The notes below the pieces were generated by a model. It was given only the letters and a program-made list of their open reading frames with translations. It ran no database searches and was not told the DNA's origin. From positions 62,001 to 126,000 of the forward strand of contig CAVWXX010000014.1 in assembly GCA_963759155.1 (NCBI GenBank): DNA of 64,000 bases, in the 5' to 3' direction. The translations under genes and the position numbers were made by a program. Position 1 is the stretch's first letter, and every line of letters starts with the position of its first letter. Source of the stretch: SZUA-36 sp963759155 (GTDB lineage Bacteria > Pseudomonadota > Gammaproteobacteria > Xanthomonadales > SZUA-36). Positions 60,201-64,000 of the stretch are shown here, piece by piece.

Positions 60201-62170
60201 GCCGCTGAAAGTGGGGTCAGGCGTATAAATGAAGCTGCCATTGGCTGCGGGCGACAGGTGACCGTTCATGGGCTGGTTGGTCACCGGCATGGTCAGGATG
60301 TCTCCGTCCGGGTCCGAGTCGTTTGCCAGCGTACCTTTGTCCGGCAGTAGCGCCAGGTAGCTTCCCTGCGTCATGCTGTAGCTGTCGTTGTTGGCCACCG
60401 GGGCGTCGTTGACCGCGTTCACGGTGATGTTCACCGTGGCGAAGTTGCTGCCCAGAGCGCCATCGTTCAACTGGTAGGTAAAGGAGTCCGTACCGGAGAA
60501 GCCTGGATTCGGGACATAAGTGAAGGACCCGTCATCTCTCAGCTGAGTAACCGTGCCATCCGTCGGATCAGATGCCTTCAGCACCGTAACGGTGTCGCCA
60601 TCCGGATCACCGTCATTGAGCAGCAGACCCTGAAATCCCGGAACGGTCAGGGTTGTGTCCTCCGAGGTGCTGTAGCTGTCGTCGCCGGCGATCGGCGGCT
60701 GGTTCACCGCATTGACCGCGATCTGGACCGTCGCGAGGTTACTGTCCAACTGGTTGTCCGAGGCGCGGTAGGAGAAGCTGTCCGTGCCGCTGAATCCAGC
60801 GTTGGGGGTGTAGGTGAACCCGCCCAGCAGGCTGGGCGACAGCTGGCCGTTGGCCGGCTGGGTTTCAATGGCGGCAATCCGCAGTGCATTGCCCTCCGGA
60901 TCGATGTCGTTGCCGAGAACCCCGGCGTCAGCCACGGTCAGCGGCGTATCCTGCGGCGTTGCGTAGACGTCGTTATTGGCCACTGGCGGCAGGTTGATCG
61001 CATTGACCGTGATCTGCACCGTGGCCGTGTTGCTGAGCAGGGAACCGTCAGTGGCCAGGTACGTGAACCTGTCAACGCCGCTGAAGGTGGGGTCGGGCGT
61101 ATAAATGAAGCTGCCATTGGCTGCGGGCGACAGGTGACCGTTCATGGGCTGGTTGGTCACCGGCATGGTCAGGGTGTCTCCGTCCGGGTCCGAGTCGTTT
61201 GCCAGCGTACCTTTGTCCGGCAGTAGCGCCAGGAAGCTTCCCTGCGTCATGGTGTAGCTGTCGTTGTTGGCCACCGGGGCCCGGTTAACCGCGTTCACGA
61301 TGATCTGCACCGTGGCCACGTTGCTGTCCAGGGCGCCGTCGTTCAACTGGTAGGTGAAAGAATCCGTACCCGAGAAGTTCGGGTCCGGGAGATAAGTGAA
61401 CGACCCGTCGTCGCTCAGGGGATCGGGAGTGAGCGTGCCATTCGCCGGATCGGATACCTTCACCACCGTCGTAATGTCGCCGTCCGGATCGCCGTCATTG
61501 AGCAGCAGGCCCTGAAATCCTGGCACGGTCAGGGTTGTACCCTGCGACGTGCTGTAGCTGTCGTCGCCTGCCACCGGCGCCCGGTTGGCGGGGTTGACGG
61601 TGATGGTCACCGTGGCCACGTTGCTGTCCAGGGCGCCGTCATTCACCTCGTAGGTGAAGGAGTCCGTTCCGAAGAAGCCGCTGTCAGGCGTGTAGATAAA
61701 GAACCCGGCACCAGAAAGGTCGGCGCTGAGTGTGCCATTCGCGGGGTCGGATACCTTGACGGCCGTCAGGGTATCGCCGTCTGGATCGATGTCATTGCTG
61801 AGCACACTGTTCTGCGAGATAACAACGAACAAATCCGTGTCCTGAGGCGTGCTGTAGCTGTCGTCATTGGCTACCGGAGCCTGGTTGACCTCGTTCACGG
61901 TGATTTGCACCGTTGCCACGTTGCTGTCCAGGGCGCCGTCGTTCAACTGGTAGGTGAAGGAGTCTGTACCGAAGAAGCCCGGGTCCGGGACATAAGTGAA
62001 CGACCCGTCATTGTCCAGGACTGTGACCGTACCATCCATCGGATCGTCCACCTTGGTCAGCGTCAACGGATCCCCCTCCGCATCGCCGTCATTGAGCAGC
62101 AGACCCTGGAATCCTGGCACGGTCAGGGTTGTGTCCTCTGAGGTGCTGTAGGTGTCATTGTTTGCCACCG
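56795..62170. repeat. Tandem DNA repeats of about 270-294 bp encoding the Ig-like units
   Basis: Successive units are near-identical at DNA level toward the 3' end of the gene, where corresponding points recur at 57131, 57426 and 57720 (295 and 294 bp apart; the extra base marks the frameshift). Farther up, a three-unit block recurs with a period of 876 bp (for example the start of the pattern at 59821 and again at 60697). This indicates recent unequal recombination. Confidence 0.9.
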
Positions 62171-62921
62171 GCGCCGTGTTGCTGGCCACGCAGTTGATCT
62201 GCACGCTGGTGATGTCCGCGCTGGCCATGCTGCCGCTGCCGTTTGTGACCGAGCAAAACTGGCCGACTGGCTGGGTGGCAACGGTGACCGCATAGGCGTC
62301 ACCAACCACCAATTTTGTTGGGAAAGAAAACTGTACATTCGGATTGAGGCTGCGACTTACGATCAGGTCGTCGGTGCCGTTATTCTGCAATCTCAGCGAG
62401 CCGGTTAGCCCGGTGACTGTTCCCCCGACTGAGTTGCCGGGAACAACAACCGTGATTGTCCTGGAGCCGCCGCCTGCTCCGTAAACGAAATCGAAATCGC
62501 CCGCGATTAAATTCAGGTCGCCAAGTGTGCCGGGGAAGGTTGAACTCCCAAAAATTACGCCCCCAGAAGAATACCCATCAGGCACATAGAGGGTTCCAAC
62601 AGTGAAGATGTTTGCGAATCCAAATGGCGCACCGTCGCTGCTGAGAGCGGAACTGACGACGGGATCGCTTTGAAAAAGTTCCTCTGTAGTAAACGCAACC
62701 TGGATACTATCGACCTGTTGACTGGTAGTCAGGGCACCAACCACATAGTCGTAATTTGTGGGACTGGCATAGTCTATGGTTGGCGAGATGGTGGGGTTTC
62801 CCGGAGCGGGTAGACCAGAGATATCGAGTGAGCCAACTGCCGCAACTTTCACGGACGTAGGCGTTACCTGTTCGAAAGTTACCTGCATCTGCGCACTGGC
62901 CGCCATTGACCAGATTAACAA
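57267..62921 (-). CDS. Giant cadherin-like (Ig-fold) repeat surface protein, main frame
   Basis: This 1,884-codon frame begins with a secreted N-terminal domain of about 240 residues (TFEQVTPTSVKVAAVGSLDI onward, choice-of-anchor-like). Seventeen tandem units of about 90-98 residues follow, each running PPVANxDxYxTxQDT...LxNDxDPxGxxL...NGxLxxxxxGxFxYTPxxGFxGxDxFxYxxxDGxxxSNxAxVxITV, the Cadherin-5/VCBS-type fold. With the C-terminal piece there are 18 units and about 2,044 residues. The frame lacks a good start: the likely ATG with ribosome site (62952) is one base out of phase. The last 30 codons after 57342 are out of frame. It is probably a broken or phase-altered adhesin. Confidence 0.85.
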   Translation of the reverse strand: MLIWSMAASAQMQVTFEQVTPTSVKVAAVGSLDISGLPAPGNPTISPTIDYASPTNYDYVVGALTTSQQVDSIQVAFTTEELFQSDPVVSSALSSDGAPFGFANIFTVGTLYVPDGYSSGGVIFGSSTFPGTLGDLNLIAGDFDFVYGAGGGSRTITVVVPGNSVGGTVTGLTGSLRLQNNGTDDLIVSRSLNPNVQFSFPTKLVVGDAYAVTVATQPVGQFCSVTNGSGSMASADITSVQINCVASNTAPVANNDTYSTSEDTTLTVPGFQGLLLNDGDAEGDPLTLTKVDDPMDGTVTVLDNDGSFTYVPDPGFFGTDSFTYQLNDGALDSNVATVQITVNEVNQAPVANDDSYSTPQDTDLFVVISQNSVLSNDIDPDGDTLTAVKVSDPANGTLSADLSGAGFFIYTPDSGFFGTDSFTYEVNDGALDSNVATVTITVNPANRAPVAGDDSYSTSQGTTLTVPGFQGLLLNDGDPDGDITTVVKVSDPANGTLTPDPLSDDGSFTYLPDPNFSGTDSFTYQLNDGALDSNVATVQIIVNAVNRAPVANNDSYTMTQGSFLALLPDKGTLANDSDPDGDTLTMPVTNQPMNGHLSPAANGSFIYTPDPTFSGVDRFTYLATDGSLLSNTATVQITVNAINLPPVANNDVYATPQDTPLTVADAGVLGNDIDPEGNALRIAAIETQPANGQLSPSLLGGFTYTPNAGFSGTDSFSYRASDNQLDSNLATVQIAVNAVNQPPIAGDDSYSTSEDTTLTVPGFQGLLLNDGDPDGDTVTVLKASDPTDGTVTQLRDDGSFTYVPNPGFSGTDSFTYQLNDGALGSNFATVNITVNAVNDAPVANNDSYSMTQGSYLALLPDKGTLANDSDPDGDILTMPVTNQPMNGHLSPAANGSFIYTPDPTFSGVDSFTYQATDGSLLSNTATVQITVNAINLPPVANDDLYATPQDTPLTVADAGVLGNDIDPEGNALRISTIETQPANGQLSPSLLGGFTYTPNAGFSGTDSFSYRASDNQLDSNLATVQIAVNAVNQPPVAGDDSYSTPQRTTLTVPGFQGLLLNDGDPDGDVVSVIKVTDPANGTLTALNDDGSFTYIPDPNFSGTDSFTYQLNDGALGSNFATVQITVNAVNRAPVANNDSYSTTQNAFLLVPANLGPLANDSDPDGDSLALSVSTQPTNGLLSPTAIGSFVYTPNQGFSGVDSFTYQASDGSLQSNTATVQITVNAINLPPVANGDVYATPQDTVLNVAAPGLLSNDADPEGNALTVTVTGQPANGALAPSPDGGFSYKPNAGYSGTDTFTYKANDGVFDSNEVPVQITVTAAAANLPPVANGDVYVMPQDTVLTVATPGVLGNDVDPEGHALRISTIETQPTNGQLSPNLLGGFTYTPNAGFSGTDSFSYRASDNQLDSNIASVQITVTAANLPPVANGDVYVTPQDTVLTVASPGVLSNDADPEGNALRISTIETQPTNGQLSPSLLGGFTYTPNAGFSGTDSFSYRASDNQLDSNIASVQITVTAAAANLPPVANGDVYITPQDTVLSVTAPGLLANDADPEGHALTVTVTKQPTNGILGANPNGGFSYTPNAGFSGTDTFTYKANDGALDSNEASVLITVTATTANLPPVANGDVYATPQDTVLNVAAPGVLANDADPEGQPLTVTVTSQPTNGTLAPNPGGSFSYTPNAGFSGSDTFTYKANDGALDSNEASVLIMVTAASANLPPVANGDVYVTLQDTVLTVAAPGLLANDADPEGQPLTVTVTGQPANGTLAPHPDGSFSYTPNAGFSGSDTFTYKANDGALDSNEASVLITVTAASANLPPVANGDVYATPQDTVLDVPVPGVLANDADPEGHTLTLTVTGQPGEWHPGPAPGRQLQLHAERRVQRQ

Positions 62922-62963
62922 GGCGCATTGCGATCGTAATACGAGCTCTCATTTTATACTCCA
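62922..62963 (-). promoter_or_regulatory. Probable ribosome site, start codon and signal-peptide start of the giant gene
   Basis: On the minus strand GGAG (62960-62963) lies 7 bases before an ATG at 62952. That ATG reads MRARITIAMR and then runs off into a wrong frame. Removing one base near 62922 joins it to LLIWSMAASAQMQV, giving a textbook signal peptide with cleavage after SAQ or ASA. This is the likely original start of the repeat protein. Confidence 0.65.
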
Positions 62964-63184
62964 TTCCATTCCTTGGTTCGCAGTTTGGCCGCACTGTTTT
63001 ACCGGCTTAAAAGCCAATGCGGACATAACTGAGAATAATTGCAATATGATGTGGCAATGCCACCGTCTCGACATCTATCATTTAGCCGATGGACAGGACA
63101 AGAGTCTTGCCGCTTGCCAAATACCCTTCCCAGCGGAAATAATTGGATCAAGTTTGATTCGTCAAGATTGATTCGTCAAGTTTT

Positions 63185-63680
63185 GTCGGTCAGATCAAGC
63201 CCCTAGGGTTCATAGCTTTCTCAGAGTTCGGTGCGAGACTTGCCATGATGAAAAATTGGTTGCGTTCAGTTGTAAGAAGCGGGGCTTCTGTCCAAGCTGT
63301 GGAGCACGACGCATGGCCGATAATGCCACCCCGCTGGTCGATGATGTTCTACCCCATCAGCCGATGCGTCAGTGGGTCCTCGGCAATTGTTCCCTGCATT
63401 GCTCTACCTCCCACATCCATGTGGTCGTCAGCGTGCCGGGCAGCCATGACTTGGGCAAAACGGTTAAAACATGTATTTGGTATTGACAAGGTGAATTGAT
63501 GCGAAGCATCAAGAGAAGGTGCCTTGAGGTATATCGAAACCTGCTAAGAGTGCGGTGGTGATGTCAAGATCATCGCTTGTATCGAAGACCCAGAAGTTAT
63601 TCAGAAGATACTCGCCCACCTTGATGACAGGGCAAAGTCCGGCAGACTTGAGCTTGTTACTTATACGCTATCAGCATAGA
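63185..63680 (+). pseudogene. IS91-family transposase remnant 3 (zinc finger plus C-terminus)
   Basis: The frame through 63205-63486 reads FLRVRCETCHDEKLVAFSCK, KRGFCPSCGARRMADNATPL and QPMRQWVLGN, the N-terminal zinc finger of IS91 transposases. The sequence then jumps to the C-terminal MTWAKRLKHVFGID, is interrupted by about 45 bp containing the hairpin TTGATGC-GAA-GCATCAA (63496-63512), and resumes as ECGGDVKIIACIEDPEVIQK with an in-frame stop. The catalytic middle is missing. Confidence 0.8.
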
Positions 63681-63705
63681 GCCCTCTGACTCACCCTGAA
63701 AAACA

Positions 63706-63748
63706 GAGCCGGGCGCATATAATCATTCGATCAAATGCGCCCGGCCGC
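63706..63748 (-). terminator. Strong hairpin terminator
   Basis: GCCGGGCGCAT and ATGCGCCCGGC form an 11-bp perfect stem around a 16-base loop. On the minus strand it is followed by TCTGTTTTT, and it lies about 30 bp after the stop of the small gene at 63777. Confidence 0.8.
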
Positions 63749-63776
63749 TGCTATCCGGCCAAATTAACGGGTCGAA

Positions 63777-63950
63777 CTACTTGTTGCAGTCCTGCCAGCC
63801 TTCTTCATAGGCATCGGTATGTCTGCTACGGTCATACGATCCATCTTTGGCGTCAGAACAACCACGATCCCATTCACGCTGGCCATTGTCACCAGAGGAT
63901 TGATTCTGCTCGTTCTCGCACGCCTGCAAACGATGAACATTTGACCCTGG
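63777..63950 (-). pseudogene. 3' end of a small cysteine-containing protein (start lost)
   Basis: The frame ending with TAG at 63777-63779 gives QACENEQNQSSGDNGQREWD, RGCSDAKDGSYDRSRHTDAY and EEGWQDCNK, a hydrophilic protein with four cysteines that looks real and is followed by a strong terminator. It is open for 57 codons up to a TGA, and no usable start codon lies in frame. The front seems to have been replaced; GGTCACTGCCAGGCA, identical to the 3' end of the 5S rRNA gene, stands at the break (63949-63963). The family is not recognised. Confidence 0.4.
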
Positions 63951-64000
63951 TCACTGCCAGGCAGCAGACTTCCAACTTTGTACAGACCAAAAAAAAACCG

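Noticed and set aside
56795..62170. Regularly spaced repeats considered as a CRISPR array or satellite
   Set aside because: The period is 270-294 bp, the repeats keep one open reading frame and encode the cadherin-like fold. CRISPR repeats are about 23-47 bp with unique spacers.
1..64000. tRNA genes, prophage, integrase/attachment sites or a replication origin
   Set aside because: No cloverleaf, phage structural gene, integrase or DnaA-box cluster was recognised while reading the intergenic regions. A tRNAscan run would be the decisive test for tRNAs.

Overview
The window looks like chromosomal DNA of a gammaproteobacterium. The evidence is the gene order lptD-(aminotransferase)-surA-pdxA-rsmA-apaG-apaH and lgt-thyA-folA, a Vibrio-type TonB2 cluster with a DUF3450 protein, an LptD carrying the usual cysteine pattern, and a RAYT transposase with its REP palindromes. 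I cannot name the genus. An octaheme HAO-like cytochrome, several sodium or proton driven transporters and an ATP-dependent PEP carboxykinase suggest an aquatic or marine-type metabolism, but that is inference.

From 1 to 32 kb the window is mostly housekeeping. It holds serine dehydratase, an M23 peptidase, RF3, MATE and CNT transporters, an MFS-acyltransferase fusion, MsrB, the envelope and ribosome-maturation run lptD to apaH, the lgt-thyA-folA operon on the minus strand, SLC13 and OPT permeases, and a six-gene TonB energising cluster (27.0-32.2 kb). Two intergenic regions (2.8-3.2 and 19.8-20.3 kb) carry the same two-hairpin dispersed element. A third (9.6-9.94 kb) carries a different, very strongly folded element.

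From 32 to 38.5 kb are a DUF190-crcB pair, the GDP-fucose genes fcl and gmd, a decayed stretch (VanZ-like gene, gene tail, internally deleted phosphatase, Sel1 protein), and an isolated octaheme cytochrome c.

From 38.6 to 45.2 kb is the most unusual part. A two-gene cassette lies between two REP palindromes: a HipA-like kinase-fold protein, then a HAD domain fused to a PEP-carboxykinase-like domain with an altered active site. It sits immediately upstream of a normal pckA. The RAYT transposase follows, also bracketed by two REP copies. The cassette has no function I recognise and is the best candidate for an undescribed system.

From 45.2 to 64 kb is accessory and decaying. It holds a membrane sulfatase-like protein, a two-part methyltransferase and a 66-residue membrane protein in one minus-strand run; a frameshifted AsmA-like gene; an orphan 5S rRNA with its terminator but no 23S; three IS91-family transposase wrecks; a CPA1 antiporter; gene tails; a DUF2147 protein; and a roughly 2,044-residue protein of 18 cadherin-like repeats ending in an IPTL-CTERM sorting signal. 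The last gene is interrupted by single-base shifts near both ends. No tRNA gene, CRISPR array, prophage or origin was seen.
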